A stretch of 64,000 nt of DNA from VAZQ01 sp045811525 (GTDB taxonomy: Bacteria; Pseudomonadota; Alphaproteobacteria; Rhizobiales; Xanthobacteraceae). The translations under genes and the position numbers were made by a program. The stretch spans positions 115,028 through 179,027 of the forward strand of contig JBJMTV010000034.1 of NCBI GenBank assembly GCA_045811525.1, read 5' to 3'. Below the pieces are notes generated by a model. That model ran no database searches, was not told where the DNA came from, and saw nothing but the letters and a program-made list of their open reading frames with translations. The number at the start of each line of letters is the position of its first letter. Position 1 is the stretch's first letter. This document shows positions 16,853-25,561 of this stretch, piece by piece.

Positions 16853-17045
16853 TATGGATCCGATACGATTGACCCGCACAGGCGTGCCGCCGACTAAGTG
16901 GATCGCATGCTCAAGGGCGAGAAGCCGGTCGACCTTGTGCAGGCACCGACGAAGTATTTTGGGCATCAACGTGAAGACGGCTAAGGCGTTCGATCTCGAA
17001 GTGCCGCAGACGCTGCTTGCGCGCGCCGACGAGGTGGTCCAGTAG
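16853..17045 (+). pseudogene. 3' relic of a TrpX-like ABC transporter substrate-binding protein
   Basis: One frame reads YGSDTIDPHRRAAD, then TAA, then VDRMLKGEKPVDLVQAPTKY; after a frame change the text continues INVKTAKAFDLEVPQTLLARADEVVQ-stop. Intact relatives in this window end with the same block (R-AA-YVD-ILKG, then a Q-PT-FELVINLKTA segment, then a hydrophobic PP-LL-RADEVIE end). The tyrosine codon expected after RRAAD has become a stop, and the frame shifts near 16960. The rest of the gene, more than 250 codons, is missing. It is the decayed tail of a PF04392-type (ABC_sub_bind) gene and lies directly before the DUF3606 gene. Confidence 0.75.
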
Positions 17046-17093
17046 GCAGCACCCTGGGACGCCGTTGTGCCGACACCGGAAGGAGAGAACCTC

Positions 17094-17276
17094 ATGGCTG
17101 ACGATCTCACGAACAAAGGTCCGGCCGATCAGTCAAGAATCAATCTGCTCGAGCCCCATGAGGTTCAGTACTGGGCTGATAAGTTTGGCGTCTCTAAAGA
17201 ACGACTATCCGAAGCTATGCATAACGTCGGTCACTCCGCAGACGCGGTGGCGAAGGAGTTGAAGAAGCCGCTGTAA
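17094..17276 (+). CDS. DUF3606 domain-containing protein
   Basis: A 60-residue protein matching the DUF3606 pattern: SRINLLEPHEVQYWADKFGV followed by SKERLSEAMHNVGHSADAV. The fold is probably a small helical bundle; no function is known. The ATG at 17094 has AAGGAGAG upstream at good distance. Such genes are common, often in several copies, in Bradyrhizobium and relatives. It directly follows the ABC-binding-protein relic, suggesting that an insertion or deletion placed it there. Confidence 0.88.
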   Translation: MADDLTNKGPADQSRINLLEPHEVQYWADKFGVSKERLSEAMHNVGHSADAVAKELKKPL

Positions 17277-17668
17277 ACATCTCGGGACCTCCCGCACGGA
17301 GAGCGGCGGTAACGCCAGCCAGTCACATCGCACACGGACGAGAGGGCAGCGAGCCTTATTCCCGCCGGAGGAAACTACCGTCCTCACGGAGTGTTTGCGC
17401 GATGCGGTCTTCAGGTCAGCAAATCACGTGCCTGCACACCTGCTCGAACAGTTCCGGCCGCTCCCCCTCTAAAATCCGGAACGGTTTAGGATCTGGATTT
17501 GCCTCACCGTCAGCCTTGAGCGTGACATTTGTCATTGTGATGCGGCATGCCTCCGCAAGTTTCCACGCGAATGGCTGGGGCGGAAGGGCTCCTCAGACCA
17601 GAAGGACGTGTCCGCTGCGGCCAGTGCTCGAGGCGCCCGGTACTCATCAATGGCCGCGAGCGCTGTCT
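17277..17668. other. intergenic stretch, possible short leftward frame
   Basis: About 390 bp between DUF3606 and the convergent VOC gene. On the minus strand 17535-17416 a 39-codon frame (MTNVTLKADGEANPDPKPF and onward, ending VCRHVIC) looks somewhat protein-like, but has no recognised family and no clear ribosome site. I treat it as unproven. Nothing else was seen. Confidence 0.3.
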
Positions 17669-18118
17669 TTAAGTCATCCCCCTATGTCCGCGCCGACCCT
17701 CTGCAAACTCGATCGTATAGCCGTCAGGGTCATGAACCCGCATCGACCTTTCCCACGGCTCCTCATGCGGAGGCTCGAAGAACTCGACCCCCCGACCTTT
17801 CAACTGCTCGTAAAGTGCGTCGAGGTGATCGGTCGTTAATTCCACATGAAAGCCTGCGCGCTGAAGAGGTGTCGTGCTCTGCGATCCGAAAGGATCGCTG
17901 CTATCGTGTACGAGCAGACCAATCGTACCACCCGTCGGCCCGCCCACGCGGATCATCGCGAACTGCGGAGCTTTGTTGATCTCAACTGCAAAACCGAGCT
18001 TGTCGCCGTAAAATTGGATTGATCGCGACACGTCTGCCACGCGCAGCGTCAGTCCCTCTAATCGAACATCGATGTTGGGCTCGTTTTCAGCATCGCTTTT
18101 GCGATTGAGTGTCGTCAT
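17669..18118 (-). CDS. VOC family protein (glyoxalase/bleomycin-resistance fold)
   Basis: A 149-residue single-chain VOC protein with paired beta-alpha-beta-beta-beta modules: LRVADVSRSIQFYGDKLGF, then MIRVGGPTGGTIGLLV, FHVELTTDHLDALYEQLKGRG and a C-terminal VHDPDGYTIEFAEG, where the glutamate is a typical metal ligand. Members include glyoxalase I, fosfomycin-resistance thiol transferases and extradiol dioxygenases. The ATG at 18118 has AAGGAC upstream; an in-frame ATG at 18169 lacks one. It stands alone, downstream of the leftward transporter gene. The substrate is unknown. Confidence 0.85.
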   Translation of the reverse strand: MTTLNRKSDAENEPNIDVRLEGLTLRVADVSRSIQFYGDKLGFAVEINKAPQFAMIRVGGPTGGTIGLLVHDSSDPFGSQSTTPLQRAGFHVELTTDHLDALYEQLKGRGVEFFEPPHEEPWERSMRVHDPDGYTIEFAEGRRGHRGMT

Positions 18119-18241
18119 GTCGGAGTCCTTAAAGCATCCACATGGAGGTGAGCGCCACGGCACCACCACGCCGCAAGGCCGCGAACTGATGCGTCCTCAG
18201 GCGCGTTGAGAATGCGGCTAAACGTCGACGAGGACCGGTGC

Positions 18242-20017
18242 TCACCTTAACGGCCAAAAGAACGTAATCAGCGGAACCCCCGCCGCGACCACCAATGCGG
18301 ATAGCGGCAGACCGAGGCGCGGATAGTCGCCGAATCTGTACCCCCCGGGCCCCATGACCAATGTGTTGCACTGGTGCCCAATCGGGGTGAGAAAATCGCA
18401 CCCAGCGCCAAGTGCAACGGCCATCAGAAAAGGGTCGGGGTTTAGCGCGAGCTTATCAGCCAAGCTCGCTGCTATGGGAGCCACGATGAGTACAGTCGGT
18501 GCGTTGTGTAGGAACGGTGTCGCCACCATCGTGGTCACGAGCACAATGGTGAGCGCGACGACAGGGGGAACGTCCTCGACGGCGCTCCGCAGCCAGCCCG
18601 CGATCAAGTCCGTGCCTCCCGTCGTCTGCACCGCGTGACTGAGCGGGATTAGCGCGCCGAGCAGGATCAAAATGTGCCATTCCATCGTGTGATAGGCCTC
18701 GTGCATTGTCATGCTGCGCAACAGCAGCAAGACGACGGCAGCACCAAAGAACGCCACCGCCACCGGCAAGACATGAAATGCGACGAGCGCCATTGCCGCA
18801 ACGAGCACTCCCGCCGGTACGAGGCTCCGGTGACTACGGCCGAGTGTGATACTCCGCTCGGCGAGAGGCAGAACGCGCAGGGTGGCCAGGGTGTCCGGCA
18901 TCAGGACGGCGAGCCCGCGAAGTACGACCACGTCGCCGGCCCGCAGGCGCACTGCCGCGAGGCGCCGGATGATGCTCTGCCCGCTGCGGCTGACAGCCAG
19001 CAGCCCAACGTTATGGCGTTGTTGAAGCGAAAGCTGGGTCGGCGTCTTCCCCACCAGCGACGAGTCAGCCGTTACCACCCCCTCGATAACAGTGATCTCT
19101 CCTTCACCGGCCGCCTCGGCTCCACCGCCGCCCGCGAGCACCAGCCGTGCCCGCGCCACGAGACGCTCAAGGTCGCCGGGCTCGCCTTCGAGCAGGACGA
19201 CATCATTCTCGCGCAGCTTCCACTCCGGTGTGGCTGCGTAGCGCCGAAACCGCTCGCGGATAACCGCCGCGACGCGCACGGTGCCTTCGCTCATCTGTTC
19301 CAGCTCCGATACAGGGCACCCGGCGGCAGGCGATGCGCGCGGAATCCGTGCCTCAGCCGTGTAGGCTTCGATGCTGGCGAACGCCGCTTCCATGGAGGCG
19401 GCTGCCCGCCGGCCACGCGGCAGGAGCCGCCAGCCGAAGGCCAGGAAAGCGAGGCCAAGCAATGCGATCGACAGGCCAACCGGGGTGAAATCAAACATAC
19501 CGAACGGCTTGCCGCCGAGCTGGGCGCGCACTTCTGCCACGAGAATATTGGGCGAGGTGCCGACTAACGTGACGATACCCCCCAACAGGGACGCAAACGC
19601 CATAGGCATCAGCAACGCAGACGCCGCAGTCCCGGTCCGCCGAGCAATCTGCAGCGCCAGCGGCATCAGGATAGCCAGAGCGCCGACATTTTTCGTAACC
19701 ATGGACAGCAGAAGTACCGCCCCTGTTAGGGCAGGAACCTGGGTCTGCACGGTCGTGAGACGAGGGAGCAGGGGAGCCATCGCGGTTTCTACCACCCCGG
19801 AGCGTGCGATCGCCTCGCTGACGATCAGCGCCGCGGCGATAATGATGACCACCTCGCTCGCAAAGCCTTCGAAGGCGTGCTGAGCGGGTACCAAGCCCAG
19901 CAAAATTCCAGCAAGCAATCCGGCGAGCGCCACGAGATCGTAGGCAATGCGCCCCCAGACAAAAAAAGCGATAGTAATGCCGAGAAGCCCGAACGCGAGT
20001 GCCTGATCGAGGGTCAT
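18242..20017 (-). CDS. SLC13/DASS-family transporter with two RCK_C domains
   Basis: A 591-residue polytopic membrane protein. The N-terminal block (residues 1-190) and C-terminal block (about 390-591) are hydrophobic transport halves; between them lie two soluble RCK_C/TrkA_C-like modules (about 205-290 and 300-385). This is the layout of the SLC13-type permeases often annotated for sulfate, citrate or dicarboxylates. The conserved asparagine-rich loops appear as LVGTSPNILV and HNAPTVLIV. GAGGAC precedes the ATG. The ligand cannot be read; a sodium-coupled anion is the family expectation. Confidence 0.87.
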   Translation of the reverse strand: MTLDQALAFGLLGITIAFFVWGRIAYDLVALAGLLAGILLGLVPAQHAFEGFASEVVIIIAAALIVSEAIARSGVVETAMAPLLPRLTTVQTQVPALTGAVLLLSMVTKNVGALAILMPLALQIARRTGTAASALLMPMAFASLLGGIVTLVGTSPNILVAEVRAQLGGKPFGMFDFTPVGLSIALLGLAFLAFGWRLLPRGRRAAASMEAAFASIEAYTAEARIPRASPAAGCPVSELEQMSEGTVRVAAVIRERFRRYAATPEWKLRENDVVLLEGEPGDLERLVARARLVLAGGGGAEAAGEGEITVIEGVVTADSSLVGKTPTQLSLQQRHNVGLLAVSRSGQSIIRRLAAVRLRAGDVVVLRGLAVLMPDTLATLRVLPLAERSITLGRSHRSLVPAGVLVAAMALVAFHVLPVAVAFFGAAVVLLLLRSMTMHEAYHTMEWHILILLGALIPLSHAVQTTGGTDLIAGWLRSAVEDVPPVVALTIVLVTTMVATPFLHNAPTVLIVAPIAASLADKLALNPDPFLMAVALGAGCDFLTPIGHQCNTLVMGPGGYRFGDYPRLGLPLSALVVAAGVPLITFFWPLR

Positions 20018-20297
20018 GTGGTCCTCAGGGATGGAAGAGCCCGCGCGCCTTGGGAAGCCGCTACGCTGCCGGTTCGGACGTCCTCATCCTTCGTGCCGCC
20101 AGTCCGACTCCGGAGTTCTGAACCAAAGCCACACAACAAACATTGGATAGGGGCCACTCCGGAACCGATAACTCTCGAGCTACAGCGATGGGCTCCGGGC
20201 TTGAAGCCTTGCTTCGCTCGGCTCGCCGCGGAATGACGCGATGTGATTCGAACGAAACAACGATTTGATTCGAACCAAAGAGAGGCTGCAGCAGGCA
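20018..20297. other. divergent intergenic region with helically phased direct repeat
   Basis: Between the SLC13-type gene and the DUF533-like gene. It contains TGATTCGAAC twice, at 20244-20253 and 20266-20275, 22 bases apart. The segment just upstream resembles the palindromic repeats scattered in related genomes. No gene seen. Confidence 0.45.
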
Positions 20298-20981
20298 ATG
20301 TCGGACAAGGGCTTGCTCGCACACCTGTTTGGCGGGTTAACCCGGACTGCCCCCCAGCGCGATGGTGAGTCGGCAGCACTGGAGGCGCACGCCACCGGGA
20401 TTTCTCCAGCCTGGCTCGATGCGGCGGCGCTGCCCCAGCGCGATGGCGGCGCTGCTGGCCGACGAACGCGCCCGCTGGCCCTTCCCAATAAGGTCGTCCT
20501 GGAAACACTGTCACAGAAGGTCCTGCATGGGTGGCTGCAGAATCGGCACCAGACGCTGTACCCTCTCACGATCAACCTCCGCCTGCTGGACACTGCCAGC
20601 AGGAGCGCCCTCGTCCGGATGATGGCTGCCGTGCTCCTGGCAGGCACGCGGATGCCTGATGAGGCGCGCATTGCTTCATGCCTGGCTTGGCTTCGCGAAG
20701 TGGGCGGCGAAGATGAGCTGGAGCAAACGCTGCGGGGCGCGATTGACAGCCCCGAGCCGATGAGCACGCTTCTCCGGGATCTCCAGCAGGCTGGCATGGC
20801 TACGTACGCCTACGTGGTAGCGCTTGTTTCAGCCGAGTTGCACGACGACGCGGCGCAGAGGTTTCTCGACTATCTCGGCGCTCGCCTGGGTCTTCCAGCG
20901 ACCGTCATCCGCAGCGCGGACCGGCGCTACGGTCACGGCGCCGCGCGCGCGTCCTCCGTGACCTCTAACAGTGCGGTCTGA
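20298..20981 (+). CDS. DUF533/TerB-like protein
   Basis: About 227 residues. The C-terminal half (about 95-210) fits DUF533, a TerB-like helical domain: ALVRMMAAVLLAGTRMPDEA, LRGAIDSPEPMSTLLRDLQQ, AYVVALVSAELHDDAAQRFL, then LGARLGLP. The usual acidic KADG metal-like motif is changed to LAGTRMPD. The N-terminal half is low complexity. DUF533 proteins such as YebE are inner-membrane or envelope proteins of unknown role. The ATG at 20298 was chosen by relatives; the ribosome site is weak. Its last 49 bases overlap the convergent CBS gene. Confidence 0.65.
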   Translation: MSDKGLLAHLFGGLTRTAPQRDGESAALEAHATGISPAWLDAAALPQRDGGAAGRRTRPLALPNKVVLETLSQKVLHGWLQNRHQTLYPLTINLRLLDTASRSALVRMMAAVLLAGTRMPDEARIASCLAWLREVGGEDELEQTLRGAIDSPEPMSTLLRDLQQAGMATYAYVVALVSAELHDDAAQRFLDYLGARLGLPATVIRSADRRYGHGAARASSVTSNSAV

Positions 20982-21370
20982 AGTGTTTGGCTATCAATCA
21001 ATAATTTGCGCGATAAGTCCGCCAGCGTCACCCATCCGGTGACCCGGCCGGTGGCATCGTGAACGGGCATGCGCCGTATTTGGTTAGCAGCCATGGCATC
21101 CATTGCCTCCTGGACGGAGTTATCCTCGGTGCACGCGGCTACCGGTCGCGAGAGCACGTCACGCACCCGCACACGCGACGGATCGAGGCCGCGGGCCACA
21201 ACCCGGTAGAGGATGTCGCGATCCGTGAGGACACCTTCGAGGTGCTCGGGCGATCCGGCCGGGAGGGCGCCGACGTCCAACTCCCCCATCAACTCTGCTG
21301 CGGCCTTGATGGTTGACTCGGGTTCGACGAACTCCACGTAGGTGCTCATCACGTCACGGACCCGTAGCAT
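20933..21370 (-). CDS. CBS-domain-pair protein
   Basis: A 145-residue protein made of two CBS motifs: VRDVMSTYVEFVEPESTIKA with GVLTDRDILYRVV, and VRDVLSRPVAACTEDNSVQEAM with GWVTLADLSRKLL. CBS pairs bind adenine nucleotides and sense energy or ionic state. The ATG at 21370 has GGAGGA upstream and overlaps the end of the receiver gene by 17 bases, so it is translationally linked to the kinase / receiver operon. Its 3' end overlaps the convergent DUF533-like gene by 49 bases. A role as a modifier of the signalling pathway is inferred from position. Confidence 0.88.
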   Translation of the reverse strand: MLRVRDVMSTYVEFVEPESTIKAAAELMGELDVGALPAGSPEHLEGVLTDRDILYRVVARGLDPSRVRVRDVLSRPVAACTEDNSVQEAMDAMAANQIRRMPVHDATGRVTGWVTLADLSRKLLIDSQTLQTALLEVTEDARAAP

Positions 21371-21749
21371 GACTGCGTCCTCCGCTTGCCCCAAGCGCGG
21401 CATCGATCTGCGACAACAGCTTCGAAAAGTCGATAGGTTTTGGGTGGTAGTCGTCACAGCCGGCGCGGATAGCCTTCTCGCGGTCCCCAGACATAGCGTG
21501 GGCGGTTAGCGCGATGATAGGGATGGCGGCCGTTCCGTCATTGCGTTTGAGACTTTCCGCCGCCGTCCAGCCATCCAGGATCGGCAGGTTCATGTCGAGC
21601 AGGATCACGTCCGGGCTTTCAGCGTTGGCCTTGTCAATCGCAGCCTGACCATCATGCGCCAGAACGACATCGAACCCCCGCCGCTTCAATCGGCGTGAGA
21701 GGAAATCCCAGATCTCCTCATGATCTTCAACCAGCAGGATCTTGACCAT
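21354..21749 (-). CDS. single-domain response regulator receiver protein
   Basis: A 131-residue CheY-like receiver: ILLVEDHEE (acidic pocket), VILLDMNLPILDGW (phospho-acceptor aspartate), PIIALTAHAM (threonine switch) and YHPKPI (lysine). There is no output domain. The start lies inside the end of the histidine kinase gene (23-base overlap) and its end overlaps the CBS gene start, so all three are co-translated. It resembles the DivK or kinase-linked receivers that relay phosphate from hybrid kinases. The final residues after about 122 are unstructured. Confidence 0.92.
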   Translation of the reverse strand: MVKILLVEDHEEIWDFLSRRLKRRGFDVVLAHDGQAAIDKANAESPDVILLDMNLPILDGWTAAESLKRNDGTAAIPIIALTAHAMSGDREKAIRAGCDDYHPKPIDFSKLLSQIDAALGASGGRSHATGP

Positions 21750-24700
21750 TAAAGTCTCCGTGGCCTTGACGGGCGTAGGAAGGAGCTGGTGGCCGGCACG
21801 CAACGCGTCGCAATACTGTGTTTAGCTCTTCGAGTACGTCTCCATCCTTTTCGATCACCTGCCCGACTTGGCCCCGCAGTTTCTCCTTGTCCTCAGCCTT
21901 GAAGTCATGCGGAACCAGCACGACGATCGGCGTGTCGCGCCAGCCGTCGCGCCGTTTGAGATCCCTTATATTGTGGAACCCGTTCTCATGCTGCAGGTCG
22001 ACGAGAGCAAGATCGGGAGGATCATGGCCTAGGCGATCCAGCGCGTCTCCGGTATCGCGGACCGATACGATCGTCCATCCCTCCTGTGCTACATGATCTC
22101 TCAGCAGAGTGCGGGTGTTCTCGTCCTCGCTCACCAGAAGAAGGCGTGGCGAGGGAGTGCTGCAGCGGTAGCGCTCGAGAAGTGCTTTGAGGCGTAGCCA
22201 ATCGACAGGCTTGGTGAGGTAGTCCGCCGCTCCCAACGAGAACCCCAGTGTCCGTTCTTGAACTATTGTCACCATGATGACCGGGATGTTTGTGAGTTCC
22301 GGATCGGCCTTCAGTGCCGACAGGACTGACCAACCGTCGAGACGCGGCATCATCACGTCGAGCAGGATAGCGCAGGGTGCCACTGCACGAGCTAACGCGA
22401 GCCCCGCCTCTCCATCTGCGGCGACTCGAACAGCGAAACCTTCCCTGTGCAAGAAGCGCGACAGCAACTCGCGTGCATGCGGATCGTCATCGATCACCAG
22501 TACCGTGTCACCAACACCTTGTTTGCCAGGAGCATCCTCCTCAGTCCGCTCGTCTCGATCGGCCGACTTTGCACCCGTGCGGGACAAATCGACCGGCAGG
22601 CGAATGGTAAATGTGGAGCCGCGACCAGCCTCGCTCTCCACTGAAATATCGCCGCCGAGCGTGCGGCAGAGTGCGCGGGTGAGGGCGAGCCCGAGTCCCG
22701 TCCCTCCGAACTTCCGGGTGGTCGACGCGTCGGCCTGGCTAAAGCGCTGAAAGAGCCTGCCAAGCAGTTCGGCTGTCATACCGATCCCGGTGTCCTTCAC
22801 TTGGAAGATCAACTGCGGTTCGGAATCCGCAGTCCGGCGGGCAGAGAGGGTAATGCGACCGTCTTGGGTAAACTTTGCAGCGTTGCTCAGAAGGTTGAAC
22901 AGACATTGCCGAAGCTTCACGACGTCTGAGTGCATCGCTCCAAGCTCACCTCCTTTTTCAATGATCAGCTCGTTGTTTTTCTTGGCAAGCAGCGCTTGGA
23001 CGGTGTTAGCCACGTCCTCGATCAGGTCTGCCACATCGAACCTGTCGAGATGGACCTCCATCTTGCCCGCTTCGATCTTGGAGATGTCCAATACGTCGTT
23101 GATGAGCGATAGGAGGTGTCGGGCGTTGCTCTCGATCTTGCGCAGATCCTCAAGCATCGTCGCCTGGCCGAGGTCCTCGGCTTCCTCCTCGAGCATCTCG
23201 CTATATCCGATGACAGCCGTAAGCGGCGTCCGCAGCTCATGGCTCATATTGGCGATGAACTGGCTCTTGGCTCGGTTAGCCTCTTCCGCCGCCTCCTTGG
23301 CGGCGGCGAGCTCATGTTCAAACCGTTTGCGGTCCGTAATGTCCTGCATCGCGCCGATCATGCGAAGCGGGCGCTGCCTCTCATCGCGCAACAGGAACCC
23401 GCGATCCAGCACGGTGGCGTAGCGGCCGTCGGCCTTGCGGAACCGATATTCTTCGCTCCAGTGCGTCCCCGCACCGTCGACAATAGCGCTGATGCCGGCA
23501 ACCACGCGCGCCCGGTCCTCGGAATGGATTTGGTTCTTCCACCAATCGCCCGGGGTCTCTGCGTGGTCCTCGCCGTAGCCGAAGAGGCTTTGGACAGCTT
23601 CGTTCCACTGGATTCGGTCGGCCAGCAGATCCCAGTCCCAGATTGCGTCGTTGGTCGCGCGGGCTGCCAGCCGGTAGCGCTCCTCGGCCTCGCGCAGCGC
23701 CTCTTCAGTACGGCGTTGCTCCGTCACATCGGTGTTCGTGCCGAACCATCCCCAAATCCGCCCGCCATCCTCTCGCATGGGGACTGCTCGGGAGAGAAAC
23801 CAGCGATACTCCCCGCCCTGGCCCCTCAGTGGGAAAGTGTCTTCCCAGAATTCTCCAGCTTCCACCGACCGTTTGAAGTGTTCCACAACGCGCTCGGTAT
23901 GGTCGGGATGCTGGACCTTTCGCCACCCCCAGCCTTTCATCTCCTCAAAGGTCGTCCCGGTGTATTCGTACCAACGTTTGTTGTACCAAATGCTCGATCC
24001 TTCAGCGTCGGTCATCCAAGCTAGCTGAGGAATGGCATTGGCGAGCGTGCGTAGCCTCCCCTCGCTCTCGCGCAGCGCACTCTCGCCCCGTTTGCGCTGG
24101 GTGATGTCTCGCAGGTAGGCGGTAAATAACGGCCGTCCGTTCGTCTCGATGGTGTTGATCGCCAGCTCGATGGGGAATCGGGACCCATCGGCGCGAAGCG
24201 CTTCGAGCTCAACGCGTTTGCCTAACACCCGTCCCTCACCAGTGGCGAGATAGCGCGCCATCCCGTCACAATGCTGCTGCCTGAACTCTGGCGGGATGAT
24301 CAGCTCAATCAGCGACCGGCCGAGCACCGCCTGACGGGGATAACCGAAGGTACGCTCTGCCGCTGGGTTCCATTCAATGACTTCGCTTTGGTCAGTAATG
24401 GTGATGACGCAGTCGAGTGCTGCCTGGAGTATGGCCCCTTTGAGTGCCTCGCTGCCACGCAGCTCTTCTTCTGTCCGCTTGCGTCTGACGAATTGGCCAA
24501 TCTGCTGTCCGAGCATGCCAACGCTGTCGAGGAGGTCGTCGTCGAAACGAGCCAAGTCCCGCCCGAATATCTCAATCACGCCGAGTGTGTGCCGTCCCAC
24601 CTTGACTGGAAACGCAAAGGCGTGTCGTAGCCCGACGCCGAGTGCGCTAGCGCGGCTGGGAATGTTCGGGTCTGAGGCGAGGTCATCCACTTGCTCGGGT

Positions 24701-25377
24701 GCACCACTCTCCAGCACCCTCCCGGGAAGGCCAGTGCCCCATTTGAAGGACATTCGCGATGTGTCGGCAAGAAACGCGGTCGCCTCGAGCGAGGGTTCTG
24801 CCCAGACAGCCGATGCGCGAAGCGAGCCCTCGCGCCCATCCAGGATCCAAAATGCTCCTGCCTGCCAGCCTAGGCCTGAGCCGATCGCGGCAAGCACCTG
24901 GGAGCTGGCGGTCTTCACATCGGCTGACCCAGCCAAAATGCGGCTGACGGTGATCTGAAGGCCAAGCCGCCGGCGTGCTTGGCCCCGCTGCGCATTGTCC
25001 TGAAAGTTGATGACACTGCCGACGACGACGTCAGCATCGAGAATGGGATAAGACGAGTACTCTGCCGTGAAGAACGAGCCGTCTTTGCGCCAGAGCGTCT
25101 CGTTGTCGAGCTGGACGGCGTGCCCGCTCTTGAGCGTATTCATCAGAGGGCAAGCCGATTGAGGATACGCTGAGCCATCGGGATACGTATGATGGATAAG
25201 GTCGTGCATATTCTGCCCGATGATCTCATCGTGCTTGTAGCCCGTCAGCTCGAGGGCAGCGTCATTGATGAATGTGCACCGACCCTCCGCATCAACGCAG
25301 TAGATGCCGACGCGCATGGCATTGAGAATTGTCGGCCCTGCGAAAACGCCACGATCAGCAGCTCTGCGGGCCTTCAT
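21727..25377 (-). CDS. hybrid histidine kinase: PAS-GAF-PAS-PAS-PAS-HisKA-HATPase-REC-REC
   Basis: A 1216-residue cytoplasmic sensor without membrane segments. Rough order: PAS (20-115), GAF (150-300), three PAS domains (315-435, 440-565, 570-695), HisKA with SHELRTPLTAVIGYSEML (710-775), HATPase with DTGIGM and GGTGLGLALTRAL (820-935), and two receivers (960-1075 with VLVIDDDPHA and LLDVMMPRLDGW; 1085-1200 with LLLVSEDEN and LALVDLQ). The second receiver is more diverged. It is first in a leftward operon with a separate receiver and a CBS protein. The signal is unknown; multiple PAS plus GAF suggests redox, light or small-molecule input. Confidence 0.93.
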   Translation of the reverse strand: MKARRAADRGVFAGPTILNAMRVGIYCVDAEGRCTFINDAALELTGYKHDEIIGQNMHDLIHHTYPDGSAYPQSACPLMNTLKSGHAVQLDNETLWRKDGSFFTAEYSSYPILDADVVVGSVINFQDNAQRGQARRRLGLQITVSRILAGSADVKTASSQVLAAIGSGLGWQAGAFWILDGREGSLRASAVWAEPSLEATAFLADTSRMSFKWGTGLPGRVLESGAPEQVDDLASDPNIPSRASALGVGLRHAFAFPVKVGRHTLGVIEIFGRDLARFDDDLLDSVGMLGQQIGQFVRRKRTEEELRGSEALKGAILQAALDCVITITDQSEVIEWNPAAERTFGYPRQAVLGRSLIELIIPPEFRQQHCDGMARYLATGEGRVLGKRVELEALRADGSRFPIELAINTIETNGRPLFTAYLRDITQRKRGESALRESEGRLRTLANAIPQLAWMTDAEGSSIWYNKRWYEYTGTTFEEMKGWGWRKVQHPDHTERVVEHFKRSVEAGEFWEDTFPLRGQGGEYRWFLSRAVPMREDGGRIWGWFGTNTDVTEQRRTEEALREAEERYRLAARATNDAIWDWDLLADRIQWNEAVQSLFGYGEDHAETPGDWWKNQIHSEDRARVVAGISAIVDGAGTHWSEEYRFRKADGRYATVLDRGFLLRDERQRPLRMIGAMQDITDRKRFEHELAAAKEAAEEANRAKSQFIANMSHELRTPLTAVIGYSEMLEEEAEDLGQATMLEDLRKIESNARHLLSLINDVLDISKIEAGKMEVHLDRFDVADLIEDVANTVQALLAKKNNELIIEKGGELGAMHSDVVKLRQCLFNLLSNAAKFTQDGRITLSARRTADSEPQLIFQVKDTGIGMTAELLGRLFQRFSQADASTTRKFGGTGLGLALTRALCRTLGGDISVESEAGRGSTFTIRLPVDLSRTGAKSADRDERTEEDAPGKQGVGDTVLVIDDDPHARELLSRFLHREGFAVRVAADGEAGLALARAVAPCAILLDVMMPRLDGWSVLSALKADPELTNIPVIMVTIVQERTLGFSLGAADYLTKPVDWLRLKALLERYRCSTPSPRLLLVSEDENTRTLLRDHVAQEGWTIVSVRDTGDALDRLGHDPPDLALVDLQHENGFHNIRDLKRRDGWRDTPIVVLVPHDFKAEDKEKLRGQVGQVIEKDGDVLEELNTVLRRVACRPPAPSYARQGHGDFNGQDPAG

Positions 25378-25561
25378 GGCAATCTCGGAGTATCCGGCAA
25401 ACGGGAGGCGGCGAATTCACGACACGCAATCTGCAAGGAGAAAGGGTTCCCCGCACTCCGTACGCCTCCCGCCGCTCGTGGAGAGAACTTTACAAGACCT
25501 TTCCGGGTTCCACGCGCCTCGACATCAACTGCTGTGCCCCGCAACGAACTCCCGCCCTCGG

